Source: Thermomonas alba
GTDB taxonomy: Bacteria; Pseudomonadota; Gammaproteobacteria; Xanthomonadales; Xanthomonadaceae
Direction of reading: 5' to 3'
Assembly: GCF_022419205.1 (NCBI RefSeq)
Contig: NZ_JAJOZU010000003.1
Location: 62,001 to 126,000, forward strand
Length of the DNA stretch: 64,000 nucleotides
The notes under the pieces are model-generated. The model saw only the letters and a program-made list of their open reading frames with translations. It was not told the origin of the DNA and did not search any database. Of this stretch, positions 40,577-49,971 are shown one piece after another. The first letter of the stretch is position 1, and each line of letters starts with the position of its first letter. The position numbers and the translations under genes were made by a program.

Positions 40577-41463
40577 GGATCTTGCTGCTGGGCGGCAACG
40601 GCCAGGTCGGCCGCGCGCTGCGGCGGACTCTGCCAGCGCTGGGTGAGTTGGTCGTGGCGACCCGCGATGGTGCCGATGCCGACGTGGTCGCCGATTTCGA
40701 CGCACCGCAGGCGCTGCCGGGGCTGGTGGCGCGGATCGCGCCCGACGTGGTGGTGAATGCCGCCGCGCATACCGCCGTGGATCGTGCGGAGGCTGAACCC
40801 GAGGCGGCCTTCCGCGCGAATGCCGAGGCTCCCGCCGCGTTGGCCCGCGGCTGTGCCGTGACCGGCGCGCTATTGGTGCAGTACTCCACGGACTATGTGT
40901 TCGACGGCCGCGGGACCCGGCCGTATCGCGAGGACGACGCTACCGCGCCGCTCGGTGTGTATGGCGCCAGCAAGCTGGCCGGCGAGGAGGCGATCCGCGC
41001 AAGCGGCGCGCGCCACGCGATCCTGCGCACGGCCTGGGTGTACGCCGCGCACGGCCGGAACTTCCTGCACACCATGCTGCGCCTGGCCGCCGAGCGCGAA
41101 GAACTGCGGGTGGTGGCCGACCAGATCGGCACGCCGACCCCGGCGGCCTGGATCGCGGAGGCGACCGCGCACATCCTGCGGCGCGGATTGGCCGCGTCCG
41201 GGACCTGGCACCTGGTCGCCGCCGGCCAGACCAGCTGGCACGGGTTCGCCGAGGCGATCATGGACGAGGCATTGGCGGCGGGCCTGCTGGCGCGGCGTCC
41301 GCGCGTCCTGCCGATTGCCACCGCGGACTACCCGACGCCGGCCCGCAGGCCGGCCTATTCGGTTCTGGACACCACGAAAGCGCAGCGGGAGTTCGGGCTC
41401 GCCCCGCCCGACTGGCGCGCCGGACTGCGCGCCACCCTGCGCGAACTGGCGAAGGCGCGCTGA
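40573..41463 (+). CDS. rmlD: dTDP-4-dehydrorhamnose reductase
   Basis: 296 residues. The nucleotide-binding GGNGQVGRAL, the catalytic YGASK with the Tyr and Lys of short-chain dehydrogenases, and QYSTDYVFDG are all in place. RmlD makes dTDP-L-rhamnose, used for LPS O-chains or exopolysaccharide. Coupled to rmlC by a four-base overlap. It converges on the M15 peptidase gene with a five-base gap. Confidence 0.96.
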   Translation: MRILLLGGNGQVGRALRRTLPALGELVVATRDGADADVVADFDAPQALPGLVARIAPDVVVNAAAHTAVDRAEAEPEAAFRANAEAPAALARGCAVTGALLVQYSTDYVFDGRGTRPYREDDATAPLGVYGASKLAGEEAIRASGARHAILRTAWVYAAHGRNFLHTMLRLAAEREELRVVADQIGTPTPAAWIAEATAHILRRGLAASGTWHLVAAGQTSWHGFAEAIMDEALAAGLLARRPRVLPIATADYPTPARRPAYSVLDTTKAQREFGLAPPDWRAGLRATLRELAKAR

Positions 41464-41468
41464 AGTCC

Positions 41469-42323
41469 TCAGGCGGGCGCAAAGCGCCAGTGCCAGGGCT
41501 CGTACACGATCCCGTGCGGGTTGTCGCGCGGATAGCTCATCGCAAAGCCGTGCGCGGGCGCATGCGCCTGCAGCCAGGCGAAGGCGGGCGTGCGTTCGAA
41601 CGTCTCCTCGGCCGGCGGCTCGCCGGGCGCGCCGATGTCCAGCGCCAGCCCGGAGTGGTGCTCGGAGAATCCCGGCGCGGCGTTGACCGCGAGGATTGCA
41701 TCCACGGAGTGGCCGCGCGCCAGTTTCCGTTCGAAGATGCCCAGCTGGTAGTCATGGCTGCGGTAGCCGGAGATCGCCTCCAGCGCGATGCCGTCGGCCC
41801 GCGCCGCGGCCTGCATCCGGTGCCAGGCGTGGGCGGCCTGCGGATGCAGCCATAGCGGCCGGCGCCAGCGGTCGAAGCCGGCCAGCAGCAGCCAGCGGGG
41901 CTCCGGCACCAGCGCCAGCCCGCTGCGCGCGGCATAGGCATCCGCATCCAGCCCCAGCGCGTGCAGGCGTTCGTGCAGGCGATGCAGCGGCAGCGCGCCG
42001 GGGTGTTCGAGGCCATTGCGGACGTGCGGCGGCGGTGCGCGCAGGGCGCGGCGGGCGGCGTCCAGCCCCGGTTCGCGCGCCAGCGCGGGCACCAGTGGAT
42101 GCAGGCCGCCTTCGAGTTCAGCCGCCAGGTAGCGGCCGTCGCGCTTGCGCCGCAGTACGTGTCGGGCGCGCGCCAGCAACCGCGCGTGGGCATTGCCGCG
42201 CGCCTGCAGCAGCGCGGCCGGCCACAGTTCGATCTCCGCGGTATTGCGCAGGACCGTCTTCAGCGGGATGGCGGGCAGGCGTGGCATGCGCGCAGGGTAG
42301 CGCAGCCGCCGCGCGGCCGGCAT
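41469..42323 (-). CDS. M15 family D-Ala-D-Ala carboxypeptidase-like protein
   Basis: 284 residues. The zinc motifs are SEHHSGLALD (SxHxxGxAxD) and EPWHW (ExxH), as in VanY/VanX and LAS peptidases; the substrate helix ISGYRSHDYQLGIFERKLARG is also clear. No signal peptide is evident and the first 130 residues are unlike the family, perhaps a separate domain. The ATG at 42323 overlaps the stop of the PH-domain gene as TGATG, and ATG 42287 is an alternative. Acts on peptidoglycan peptides if exported. Confidence 0.87.
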   Translation of the reverse strand: MPAARRLRYPARMPRLPAIPLKTVLRNTAEIELWPAALLQARGNAHARLLARARHVLRRKRDGRYLAAELEGGLHPLVPALAREPGLDAARRALRAPPPHVRNGLEHPGALPLHRLHERLHALGLDADAYAARSGLALVPEPRWLLLAGFDRWRRPLWLHPQAAHAWHRMQAAARADGIALEAISGYRSHDYQLGIFERKLARGHSVDAILAVNAAPGFSEHHSGLALDIGAPGEPPAEETFERTPAFAWLQAHAPAHGFAMSYPRDNPHGIVYEPWHWRFAPA

Positions 42324-42862
42324 CACGCCGCGCGCAGGGCGTCCAGCAACGCCTGCGGTTTTTCTGGGCTGACCAGGATCAGGCCGCCGTTGCGTTGCGG
42401 CAGCAGCAAGGCCTGGGGTTGCGACGTCAGCAGGCAGAACGCACGGCTGCGGTTGCGCAGGAGGCAGATGCCCACGGTGAGCCCGGGGAAATTGAAGCCG
42501 AGCAGGCGCAGCATCGGCTTGTATTCCGTGTGTTCGTCGAGGTTCACGATCCGGGCCTTATCGAGCCCGAGATCGCTGATCGCGATTTTCCGCGCGAACA
42601 GCAACGCCCCGGCGACCAGCAGCCTGTCGTGTTCGATGCGGATCTGCCGGTGCGCAAGCATCGACAGCAGGCCAGCAGGCAGCAGCGCCGTGCCGAACAG
42701 TGTCATAAGCCACCACGGCACGGGGTTCGTGGGGGATTGCACGTGCGTTCCGCCGAGGAAGGCGAAGAGCAGCAGCAAGGCCCATAACCCGAGCAGGGCC
42801 GGCCATGTCCACGGCGCCATCGGCGCGAGCGGAAAATCCTGCCTGGCAGCCGGTGGCTTCAT
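42323..42862 (-). CDS. PH-domain-like membrane protein
   Basis: 179 residues. Two hydrophobic segments at about 18-40 and 50-70 are followed by a bacterial PH-like domain (RQIRIEHDRLLVAGALLFARKIAISDL, FCLLTSQPQALLLP). Function unknown. It lies three bases after the alpha/beta hydrolase gene and its stop overlaps the start of the M15 peptidase gene as TGATG, so this looks like one transcript. Confidence 0.7.
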   Translation of the reverse strand: MKPPAARQDFPLAPMAPWTWPALLGLWALLLLFAFLGGTHVQSPTNPVPWWLMTLFGTALLPAGLLSMLAHRQIRIEHDRLLVAGALLFARKIAISDLGLDKARIVNLDEHTEYKPMLRLLGFNFPGLTVGICLLRNRSRAFCLLTSQPQALLLPQRNGGLILVSPEKPQALLDALRAA

Positions 42863-42864
42863 CG

Positions 42865-44199
42865 TCAGTGCGCCTTGACCCAGGCGGCGACGTCATCGAT
42901 CAGCTTGGGATCGACATGCCCCGGCTGCGCGTATTCGGCCAGCGAGCCTTCGCCTTCGCCGGCGATGCCGAGGTGGTTGAGCGCGGGATACAGCTTGAAG
43001 GCGACCTTGGGGTCGCCGTCGAACGCCTCGCGCCAGGCCTGCCAGTCGGCGTCCACCACCTGGATGTCGCGCCCGCCCTGCAGCACCAGCATCGGCAGTG
43101 CTACCCGGCGCGCCTCGGCCACCGCATCCACGCTGTCGATGCTGCGCCAGTAGCCGGCCGGCTGGCCCATCACGGTGCGGGTCGTGGCCGGCGTGGCGGG
43201 GTCGCGGGTCTGCCGCACCTGCGCGATCAGCGCGTTGATCGCCGTGCGTTCGGTATCGCTGATCTTGCCGTCGTCCAGCACCGCCATGCGCCGGTTCTGT
43301 TCGATCACGATGTCCAGCAGCGGGCGCGCCGGCGCCGCCAGCAGCACCAGGCCGCGGACGTGGCCGGACAACGCGGCGATCCGCGGTGCCATCATTCCGC
43401 CCTGGCTGTGGCCGAGCACGAACACGCGCTCGGGGTCGATGCCGTCGGTCTTGCGCAGCGCGTCCACTGCCAGCACGGCATCGAAGGTAGTTTCATCGTC
43501 CACGCCGAAGTCGCCGCCCGCGAACTCCTGCGGATGCGCCTTGGTGCGCTTTTCGTAGCGCAGCACGGCGATGCCCTGCGCGGCGAGGCCGCGGGCGAGG
43601 TCGAGGAAAGGCTTGTTCGGGCCGATGGTCTCGTCGCGGTCGTGCGCGCCGGAGCCGTGCACCAGCACCACCGCCGGGAACGGGCCTGCGCCCTTGGGCA
43701 TGGCCAGGGTGGCCGGCAGGGCGCGCGCGCCGTCGCCGATCACCATGTCATGCTCGGCGTAGGGCGCATCCGCCGCGACGGCGGGAGCGGGGGCGGGGGC
43801 CGCCTGCGCGGGCTGCACCAGGAAGCCGGCGATCCTGCCGTCGGCGTCGATGGCGAACTTCGCCACCAGTTCGGCCTTCTCGAAATGCAGCGGCACCTGC
43901 ACCACGGCGACCTTGCCCTGCATGGTGGTGGTGGCTTTGCCGCGCCCGGTGGCCTTGCCCATCTGCACGGGCAGCGACTCCCAGGCCGCCTTGAGTTTGT
44001 CGGCGGGGACCGCCTCGGCCATGCGCGGCGTGAACAGCCCTTCGACCTTGGCGTAATCGCCGGCATCCATCAGGTCCAGCGCCTGGCGGGCGAGCGCGGC
44101 GGGATCGGCGGTCTGCGCGTGGGCCGCGCCGGCCAGGGCGAGCGCGCCGGCCAGCAGCGCGCGGTGGAGGGGGCGGCGGGGAGGTGCGGGGCGGTTCAT
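42865..44199 (-). CDS. Secreted alpha/beta hydrolase with N-terminal DUF3887-like domain
   Basis: 444 residues. Signal peptide: [19 protein letters not shown]. Residues about 30-125 resemble DUF3887 ([29 protein letters not shown]), followed by the hydrolase: [18 protein letters not shown], nucleophile elbow LGHSQGGM, and His in LYPALNHLG near the end with Asp in GGRDIQV. An esterase or peptidase is likely; substrate unknown. The start overlaps the stop of the Arc-like gene (ATGA), so it is coupled to the regulator and probably part of the SPFH operon. Confidence 0.88.
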   Translation of the reverse strand: MNRPAPPRRPLHRALLAGALALAGAAHAQTADPAALARQALDLMDAGDYAKVEGLFTPRMAEAVPADKLKAAWESLPVQMGKATGRGKATTTMQGKVAVVQVPLHFEKAELVAKFAIDADGRIAGFLVQPAQAAPAPAPAVAADAPYAEHDMVIGDGARALPATLAMPKGAGPFPAVVLVHGSGAHDRDETIGPNKPFLDLARGLAAQGIAVLRYEKRTKAHPQEFAGGDFGVDDETTFDAVLAVDALRKTDGIDPERVFVLGHSQGGMMAPRIAALSGHVRGLVLLAAPARPLLDIVIEQNRRMAVLDDGKISDTERTAINALIAQVRQTRDPATPATTRTVMGQPAGYWRSIDSVDAVAEARRVALPMLVLQGGRDIQVVDADWQAWREAFDGDPKVAFKLYPALNHLGIAGEGEGSLAEYAQPGHVDPKLIDDVAAWVKAH

Positions 44200-44378
44200 T
44201 TGGGGTCGTCCTCGGAGGGAGTGCGTGGCGACGGCAGCCGCCCGGCCTTGCGCAGCGCGTCGCGCAGCACGTATTCGATCTGCGCGTTGAGGCTGCGCAG
44301 CTCGTCGTCGGCCCAGCGCTGCGCCGCCGCCAGGATCTCGGCGTTGATGCGCAGCGGATAGGCCTTCTTCTCGCTCAC
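44196..44378 (-). CDS. Arc-type ribbon-helix-helix DNA-binding protein
   Basis: 60 residues. [42 protein letters not shown] is the Arc/MetJ fold: a beta strand (YPLRI) that inserts in the DNA groove, helix A, and the conserved [14 protein letters not shown] helix B. Start GTG. It lies 18 bases after the SPFH gene and overlaps the hydrolase gene by four bases. A pair of palindromes in the SPFH promoter is a candidate binding site, suggesting autoregulation. A TA-antitoxin role is possible, but no toxin-like gene is adjacent. Confidence 0.88.
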   Translation of the reverse strand: MSEKKAYPLRINAEILAAAQRWADDELRSLNAQIEYVLRDALRKAGRLPSPRTPSEDDPK

Positions 44379-44396
44379 GGCGCGTAGCGGCCCGGA

Positions 44397-45260
44397 TCAG
44401 TACAGCGTGCCGGCATTGACGATCGGCTGGGTGGCGCGCTCGCCGCACAGCACGACCAGCAGGTTGCTGACCATCTGCGCCTTGCGCTCCTGGTCCAGCT
44501 CGACCACGCCGTTCTTCTGCAGTTCGGCCAGCGCCATCTCGACCATGCCCACCGCGCCGGCGACGATGCGGGTGCGCGCGGCGATGATCGCGTTCGCCTG
44601 CTGCCGCTGCAGCATGGCCTGGGCGATCTCCGGGGCGTAGGCGAGATGGCTGATGCGCGCGTCCAGCACCTGCACGCCGGCATCGGCCAGGCGCTCGGCG
44701 AGCTCGTCGCGCAGGTGCTGCGAGACTTCCGCGGCGTGGCTGCGCAGTGCGATCTGGCCGTCCTCGTGCTGGTCATACGGATAGCTGGTGGCCATCGTGC
44801 GCAGCGCGGATTCGGACTGGATGTGCACGAAGCTCTCGTAGTCGTCCACGTTGTAGACCGCCTCCGAGGCGTCTACCACCTGCCACACGATGACCGCGGC
44901 GATCTCGATCGGGCTGCCGTCCAGGTCGTTGACCTTGAGCTTGCCGGATTCGAAGTTGCGCACGCGCAGGGACACTTTCTTCTTCGAGTAGAAGGGGTTG
45001 TTCCAGCGCAGGCCGCTGTCCTTGACGGTGCCGACGTAGCGGCCGAACAGGCTGAGTACCGCCGCCTGGTTGGGTTCGACCATGTACAGCCCTCCCAGGC
45101 ACAGCAAGGCGCCGGCGGAGAGCAGCGCGCCGCCGATGAACTGCGGCCACAGCTGGAACTGCAGGGCGGTGAGCAGCAGCCAGCCGCCGGCGCCGGTGGC
45201 CAGCAGCAGGATCAGCAGCATCGGGATGCCGGGCAGGGAACGCAGCGGGATCTCTTTCAT
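44397..45260 (-). CDS. SPFH (band 7/slipin-like) membrane protein
   Basis: 287 residues. Two N-terminal membrane helices (about 10-30 and 35-60) are followed by the SPFH domain: [45 protein letters not shown] and [13 protein letters not shown]-like [14 protein letters not shown] helical region ([20 protein letters not shown]) probably forms the oligomer. Such proteins scaffold membrane microdomains. It is the first gene of the SPFH-Arc-hydrolase-PH-M15 series. Confidence 0.92.
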   Translation of the reverse strand: MKEIPLRSLPGIPMLLILLLATGAGGWLLLTALQFQLWPQFIGGALLSAGALLCLGGLYMVEPNQAAVLSLFGRYVGTVKDSGLRWNNPFYSKKKVSLRVRNFESGKLKVNDLDGSPIEIAAVIVWQVVDASEAVYNVDDYESFVHIQSESALRTMATSYPYDQHEDGQIALRSHAAEVSQHLRDELAERLADAGVQVLDARISHLAYAPEIAQAMLQRQQANAIIAARTRIVAGAVGMVEMALAELQKNGVVELDQERKAQMVSNLLVVLCGERATQPIVNAGTLY

Positions 45261-45288
45261 GGGTGTGCTCGTCGGGGTTTTGAGTAGA

Positions 45289-45309
45289 TTGATATCAACT
45301 TGATATCAA
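45289..45309. promoter_or_regulatory. Double palindrome operator candidate at the SPFH operon promoter
   Basis: The perfect palindrome TTGATATCAA occurs twice, at 45289-45298 and 45300-45309, with centres 11 bp apart, about one DNA turn. The minus strand also reads TTGCAT, then 17 bases, then TATCAA, a plausible -35/-10 pair lying over the palindromes. A dimer of the operon-encoded Arc-like protein could bind each copy and block RNA polymerase. Distances and symmetry are seen in the sequence; the binding partner is inferred. Confidence 0.65.
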
Positions 45310-45361
45310 TCATGCAAGATCCTGCCGACGAACGGTCACCGGGGTCCGGCGGCGGGCGCGC

Positions 45362-46273
45362 TCAGGGTTGCTGCGGGACGAGGTAGTACAGCGGGGCTGG
45401 GCGGGATTCACCGCTGGCGTACAGCCCGGCGCCGCCAGCGCTCCAGCCCAGCGCCTCGGCCTGCGGGATCAGCGGCACGTCGTGGGCTTCCGGCGCGCGC
45501 GCCACCGCCGCGGCCCAGTCTTCGCCCGCCTCGCGCCGGTAGAACAGCACGCTGCCGTAGGTCAGCACCGCCAGCGTGCGGCGGTCGGGTGAGATGTCGG
45601 CGGCGGTCACCTGCGAGAACAGCGCGGCCAGCGTCGGATCTTTCCTGCGCAGCTCCGGCCCGACTTGCGGCACGTCGGCCAGACGCCCGATCCGACGCGC
45701 TTCCTGCACCCGCCCGTGCGGGTTGGCCAGCGGCAGGCTGAACAGCTCCGGTGGCGTGCGTTTCTTCGAGATCAGCAGCACCTGGCCGCGTACCGGGTCC
45801 ACCGCCGCCGCTTCGCAGTCGCGCGAGCCGTCCGGCCAGTGCGCCGGGATCGACCAGGCCGGGGTCAGGGTGCCGTCGGCCAGCACCGCGGGCTCCTCGA
45901 ACACGTGTAGCACGAAATCGCGGCGGTGGCCGCCGTTGTCGCCGGTGTCGGCCAGCAGCAGGTAGTGACGGCCGCGCAGCGTGAAGCTGGCGATGTCCTC
46001 CCAGTCGATGTTGCGCGCGCCGGCCACGTTGAACCGCGCCAGCAGCCGGCCGCGGGTGTTGATGGCGTACAGCCGCGCCGGGTTGCCGCTGTCGTTGTGC
46101 ACCCACAGCACGCCTTCGTGTACGTGCGAGGCCGCCAGCCCGCTGATCTCGTCCAGCTCCGGATCGGTCACCAGCCCGGCCAGGCGTGCGAACGGCAGCG
46201 ACAGCGGCGAGCAGGCGGCCAGAACCAGCGACAGCAGGGCCGGCAGCAGCCGATGGGGGAGAAGGCGCGGCAT
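45362..46273 (-). CDS. Predicted lipoprotein with beta-propeller-like repeat
   Basis: 303 residues. Lipobox LAAC follows a signal peptide (LLPALLSLVLAACS). The mature part has repeating strand motifs ending in acidic loops (ISGLAASHVHEGVLWVHNDSGN, YLLLADTGDNGGHRRDF, AAAVDPVRGQVLLISKK), like a six- or seven-bladed propeller. Function unknown; similar proteins are outer-membrane or periplasmic. ATG 46273 is preferred over 46294, since it gives a clean signal peptide. Confidence 0.72.
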   Translation of the reverse strand: MPRLLPHRLLPALLSLVLAACSPLSLPFARLAGLVTDPELDEISGLAASHVHEGVLWVHNDSGNPARLYAINTRGRLLARFNVAGARNIDWEDIASFTLRGRHYLLLADTGDNGGHRRDFVLHVFEEPAVLADGTLTPAWSIPAHWPDGSRDCEAAAVDPVRGQVLLISKKRTPPELFSLPLANPHGRVQEARRIGRLADVPQVGPELRRKDPTLAALFSQVTAADISPDRRTLAVLTYGSVLFYRREAGEDWAAAVARAPEAHDVPLIPQAEALGWSAGGAGLYASGESRPAPLYYLVPQQP

Positions 46274-46330
46274 CGGCACAGGATCGCACGCCACCCCGGG
46301 ATGGCGCGATGCCCGGGCGACACGCCACGT

Positions 46331-47053
46331 TCAGACGGCGGGCAGTGGCTGCCAGCGGTGCCCGTCGAACGCCTCCAGCGGCTGGAAGCGGCGCTTGTAG
46401 TCCATCTTGGGGTGCCCGGCGATCCAGTAGCCCAGGTACAGATGATCGCGGCCGCTGCGGCGCGCCCACTCCAGCTGCTGCAGGATGCCCAGGGTGCCCA
46501 GCCCACGCGCGGCCTGGTCGGGGTCGTAGAAGGTATAGACCGCCGACAATGCCTCCTCGGTCAGATCGGTGACCGCCACCGCCAGCAGCCGGTGGCTGTC
46601 GCGCTGGCGCAGTTCCAGGAACCGGCTTTCGTTCCAGCGGCCGATCAGGAACTGCTCGAACTCGTGCGCGCCATGGCCGTCCATGCCGCCGCCGGGATGG
46701 CGGAACGCCAGGTAGCGCTGGTACAGGCGCAGGTATTCGTCGCTGCACGCGGGCGTCACGATGTGCGCCTCGATGTCCGCATTGCGCGCCAGGCAGCGGC
46801 GCTGGCTGCGATTCGGGCGGAATGCGGCGACCGCGATCCGTACCGGCACGCAGGCGCGGCAGCCGTCGCAGCTGGGGCGATACAGGATGTCGCCAGAGCG
46901 GCGGAAGCCCCATTGCAGCGCCATCGGATACAGCGCGGGCAGGCGCGGATCGCGCGGGTCCAGCACCAGGTCGCGCGCCTGGCGTCCCGGCCAGTAGCCG
47001 CAGGGATGCGGCGCGCTGTGGAACAGCCGCAGGTTGTCGTCGTCGCCGCCCAT
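46331..47053 (-). CDS. bpt: Aspartate/glutamate leucyltransferase (L/F/R-transferase family)
   Basis: 240 residues. [38 protein letters not shown] and the C-terminal [26 protein letters not shown] are the Bpt/ATE1 signatures, including the Cys cluster. It transfers leucine (bacterial Bpt) to N-terminal Asp or Glu for degradation by ClpAP. The ATG at 47053 gives the family start; an upstream ATG would add 16 unlike residues. The divergent EF-hand gene starts 111 bases away. Confidence 0.93.
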   Translation of the reverse strand: MGGDDDNLRLFHSAPHPCGYWPGRQARDLVLDPRDPRLPALYPMALQWGFRRSGDILYRPSCDGCRACVPVRIAVAAFRPNRSQRRCLARNADIEAHIVTPACSDEYLRLYQRYLAFRHPGGGMDGHGAHEFEQFLIGRWNESRFLELRQRDSHRLLAVAVTDLTEEALSAVYTFYDPDQAARGLGTLGILQQLEWARRSGRDHLYLGYWIAGHPKMDYKRRFQPLEAFDGHRWQPLPAV

Positions 47054-47164
47054 GCCCTCAGCATAGCGCCGGCCTTCGTGCGCGCGCAGCGGGCAAGTCA
47101 ACCGCTGTGCGGATGGTGCGTTTTAGAGGACGCCCCGGAACTGGTACCGGGCGGAGGAACTCCC

Positions 47165-47635
47165 ATGAAGACAACATTGCGTTTGCTGGTCTTGGCGACT
47201 ACCGCCGTCTCTGGTCTGGCCTTGGCGCAGAGCGCGCCGCCGCCCGGCTCGCCGATGATGCGGGCCGATGCCAACGGTGATGGCGTGATCAGCCGCGAGG
47301 AAGCGGCCAAGTATCCGCGGCTGGCGGCCAGGTTCGACCAGCTCGATAGGAACAAGGACGGCAAGCTGAGCGCGGACGAGCTGCCGGCCTGGCGCGGCCG
47401 TGGCGAGGATGGCGGTCGCGGGATGGATCCCCAGCGGAAGGAAACGATGGAGAGGATGCGTGCCGAGTGCTTCGACAAGGCCGACACCAACAAGGATGGC
47501 CAGCTCAGCCGCGATGAGTTCGCCAAGCTGGGCGAGGTGTGCCGGCCGCTGCATGGCGGCATGCACCGCCCACCGATGCCTCCGGCGGCACCACCGCCGC
47601 CGCCCGCCGCACCGGTGCCGCCGGCGAAAAAGTAA
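47165..47635 (+). CDS. Secreted EF-hand calcium-binding protein
   Basis: 156 residues. Signal peptide ends at LALAQ. Three EF loops are present: DANGDGVISREE, DRNKDGKLSADE and DTNKDGQLSRDE, each with the DxNxDG pattern and final Glu. The C-terminus is Pro/Ala-rich (AAPPPPPAAPVPPAKK). It probably binds calcium in the periplasm or outside. A strong ribosome site (GGAGGAACTCCC before ATG) is seen. Confidence 0.9.
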   Translation: MKTTLRLLVLATTAVSGLALAQSAPPPGSPMMRADANGDGVISREEAAKYPRLAARFDQLDRNKDGKLSADELPAWRGRGEDGGRGMDPQRKETMERMRAECFDKADTNKDGQLSRDEFAKLGEVCRPLHGGMHRPPMPPAAPPPPPAAPVPPAKK

Positions 47636-47684
47636 CGGCGGACCGCGCGATCATCGGCTGCGGGCGCGTGCTGGCGCGGTCTGG

Positions 47685-48485
47685 CTAGCGTGCGCCTTGC
47701 GCTGTTGCGAGGATGTCCCAGCGGTGGCCCTGGCGTTCCACCGTGAGGATCTGCGCGGGTTGCCCGGCCACCTCAAGCGTGACCTCGCCGCGGCCGCTGC
47801 CGTCGGTCATGTAGTCGCGCACCGCGATCGCAAGCCCGTCCTTGCCGGTGCAGGCCGAAGCAGCCAGCACGCGGGTGCGCGGCGGCACGGCCATCGCCTC
47901 CAGCACGCCCGGCTTCGGGTCGTGGCCGTCCACGCTCAGGCAGGCCAGCGCAGGCTTGCGCTGCTGCAGCGCATGCTCGGCCAGGTGCGCGGCGAGCGCA
48001 GCAGGGACATCGATCTGGAACACCTGGACGTCGGTGATCGCTTCCACCGGCGGTGCGGGACGTGTTTCCGGCTTCGCCGACGAAACCGGTTTGGGCGGTG
48101 TGTGCGAGCGTAGCGCCGCCAGCCCGATGACCACTGCGATCAGGGCGAGCAGGGCCAGCTTCAGGCGCTTGCCGAAGGTCGCGCGGGCCGCCCTGCCATC
48201 GTCACGGGAGGGCGCGGGCAGATAGCTCGGCGGTTCTTCGCGCGCGCCTTCCAGCAGGCCGAGTTCACGCAGGATCTGGCGGCCGCGCGGCTGATCCTCG
48301 GCGCGCACGATCCATACCGCCGGTATCTCCTTGGGTGCCTTGCGGGCGTCATAGCTGAAGTTTCCGCGGCGGTAGCCGCGATAGCTGCGGCCATGTTCGA
48401 TCTTGACCTCGATCCCGGCGTCGCGCAGCAGCTGCGCCACCGCCTCCACGTTTTCCAGGCGCGGGCTCGAAAATACTTTTCTCAT
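47685..48485 (-). CDS. DUF2007-domain membrane protein
   Basis: 266 residues. The N-terminal domain (MRKVFSSPRLENVEAVAQLLRDAGIEVKIE, PAVWIVRAEDQPRGRQILRELG) is the DUF2007 putative signal-transducing fold. A membrane helix (about 112-130) follows, then a C-terminal part of about 120 residues with IDVPAALAAHLAEHALQQ and two cysteines. Function unknown. The ATG at 48485 overlaps the tesB stop (ATGA). Confidence 0.8.
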   Translation of the reverse strand: MRKVFSSPRLENVEAVAQLLRDAGIEVKIEHGRSYRGYRRGNFSYDARKAPKEIPAVWIVRAEDQPRGRQILRELGLLEGAREEPPSYLPAPSRDDGRAARATFGKRLKLALLALIAVVIGLAALRSHTPPKPVSSAKPETRPAPPVEAITDVQVFQIDVPAALAAHLAEHALQQRKPALACLSVDGHDPKPGVLEAMAVPPRTRVLAASACTGKDGLAIAVRDYMTDGSGRGEVTLEVAGQPAQILTVERQGHRWDILATAQGAR

Positions 48486-49357
48486 GGCGTATGCGCATCC
48501 GGCAGCACCCGGATCATGCCTTCCTGCGCGGTGCTGGCCACCAGCCGTCCGCTGCGGTCGAAGATCTGGCCGCGCGCCAGGCCGCGTGCGCCCTGGGCGC
48601 TGGGGCTGTCGATCGAATACAGCAGCCATTCGTCGGCGCGGAAGGGGCGGTGGAACCACAGCGCGTGATCCAGCGAGGCCATCTGCACGTTCGGCTGGTA
48701 GTAGCTGATGCCGTGCGGGAGGGTGGCGGTGCCGAGCAGGTGGAAGTCGCTGGCATAGGCCAGCAGCGCGCGGTGCAGCTCCGGCGAATCGCCCACCTTT
48801 TCGGTCAGGCGAAACCACACCTGCTGGAAGGGCGGGCGCTTGGGAGGATTCAGCTCGTCGCGCGGATAGACGTGGCGGGACTCGAACGGGCCGGCGCGGT
48901 TGAGCCAGCGCTGAACCATGGTCGGCAGCTGTGCCAGGCGCTCGGGCGGCAGTGCGGGCGCCGGCTCCAGGTCTTCCGGCTTGGGCACCTCCGGCATCGA
49001 AAGCTGGTGTTCGGCGCCGGCTTCTTCCTTCTGGAACGAGGCCGCGCAGAAGAAGATCACCTTGCCGTGCTGGATCGCGGTGACCCGCCGCACCGAGAAG
49101 CTGCCGCCGTCGCGGGTGCGATCGACGTGATAGACGATCGGCGCCTCGATGTCACCGGCGCGCAGGAAATAGGCGTGCAGCGAATGCGCCGCGCGCGGCT
49201 GGGTGAGAGTGGCCTGCGCGGCCGACAGCGCCTGCCCCAGCACCTGCCCGCCGAACACGTATTTGGTGCCGATGTCGCGGCTTTGGCCACGGAACAGGTC
49301 CTCCTCCAGGCGTTCCAGCGAGAGGAGCTCAATCAGCTCGGAAACAGGCGAAGTCAT
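48482..49357 (-). CDS. tesB: Acyl-CoA thioesterase II
   Basis: 291 residues, the usual size. FRGQSRDIGTKYVFGGQVLGQALSAA and HSLHAYFLRAGD identify TesB's first hotdog repeat, and SLDHALWFHRPFRADEWLLYSIDSPSAQGARGLARGQIF the second. It hydrolyses medium- and long-chain acyl-CoAs. The acid/His residues of the TesB site (in SLDHALWFH) are present. It overlaps the DUF2007 gene and lies seven bases from the amidase gene. Confidence 0.95.
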   Translation of the reverse strand: MTSPVSELIELLSLERLEEDLFRGQSRDIGTKYVFGGQVLGQALSAAQATLTQPRAAHSLHAYFLRAGDIEAPIVYHVDRTRDGGSFSVRRVTAIQHGKVIFFCAASFQKEEAGAEHQLSMPEVPKPEDLEPAPALPPERLAQLPTMVQRWLNRAGPFESRHVYPRDELNPPKRPPFQQVWFRLTEKVGDSPELHRALLAYASDFHLLGTATLPHGISYYQPNVQMASLDHALWFHRPFRADEWLLYSIDSPSAQGARGLARGQIFDRSGRLVASTAQEGMIRVLPDAHTP

Positions 49358-49364
49358 GCCGTGA

Positions 49365-49949
49365 TTATACGGACGGGGCTGGCGCCGCCTCGGCGCATAG
49401 GCGGGCCAGGGGAACGGCGGCCAGCACCTGCGGCCAGGGGAACAGCGGCCCGGGATCGCGCTTGCGTTGCACGCGAAGGGTCGGGTCGTCGCTGGCGGGA
49501 ACGCGCTCGCCGTCGAGGTCCTCGTGCCCGGCGATCTGGGCCAGTTGCGGCAGCTGTCCGCGCAGCCAGTGCAGCAGGGCGATCAGCGCCTCGATCTGGG
49601 CGGGGGTATAGGGCTCGCGCATTGTCTGGTGACGCGAGTCCAGCCAGTCCGGAAAGCGTCCGGTGTTGACCAGCTCGATGCCCACGCTGCGCGCGTTCCA
49701 GCCGCGGGTGTGGTGAGCGATGCGGCACGGCGGCACGTATTCCTCGATGCGCCCGTCGCGGTCGATGTAGTAGTGGCCGCTGTTACCGGTGCCGGAGTCG
49801 TAGAGCACCCGCTCCCCGTAGGTCCGCGCAGTGGCGAGGTCGGGCAGTTCGGTGCAATGGATGACCACGGTATCCACCGTCTCCAGCGCGCGCGCTTGCA
49901 GCAGGCCGACGTAGGGCAGGGGATGCGGATGGACCGGAGGGGCGGACAT
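49365..49949 (-). CDS. N-acetylmuramoyl-L-alanine amidase (Amidase_2/AmpD-like)
   Basis: 194 residues. The zinc ligands are VVIHCTELP (first His), IAHHTRGWNARSVGIELVN and IAGHEDLDGERV with RDPGPLFPW near the end. No signal peptide is visible, so a cytosolic AmpD-type role in peptidoglycan recycling is likely, though export by another route cannot be excluded. It precedes tesB by seven bases and may be cotranscribed. Confidence 0.9.
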   Translation of the reverse strand: MSAPPVHPHPLPYVGLLQARALETVDTVVIHCTELPDLATARTYGERVLYDSGTGNSGHYYIDRDGRIEEYVPPCRIAHHTRGWNARSVGIELVNTGRFPDWLDSRHQTMREPYTPAQIEALIALLHWLRGQLPQLAQIAGHEDLDGERVPASDDPTLRVQRKRDPGPLFPWPQVLAAVPLARLCAEAAPAPSV

Positions 49950-49971
49950 GCGGCGATGCTAGCATTCGCGC

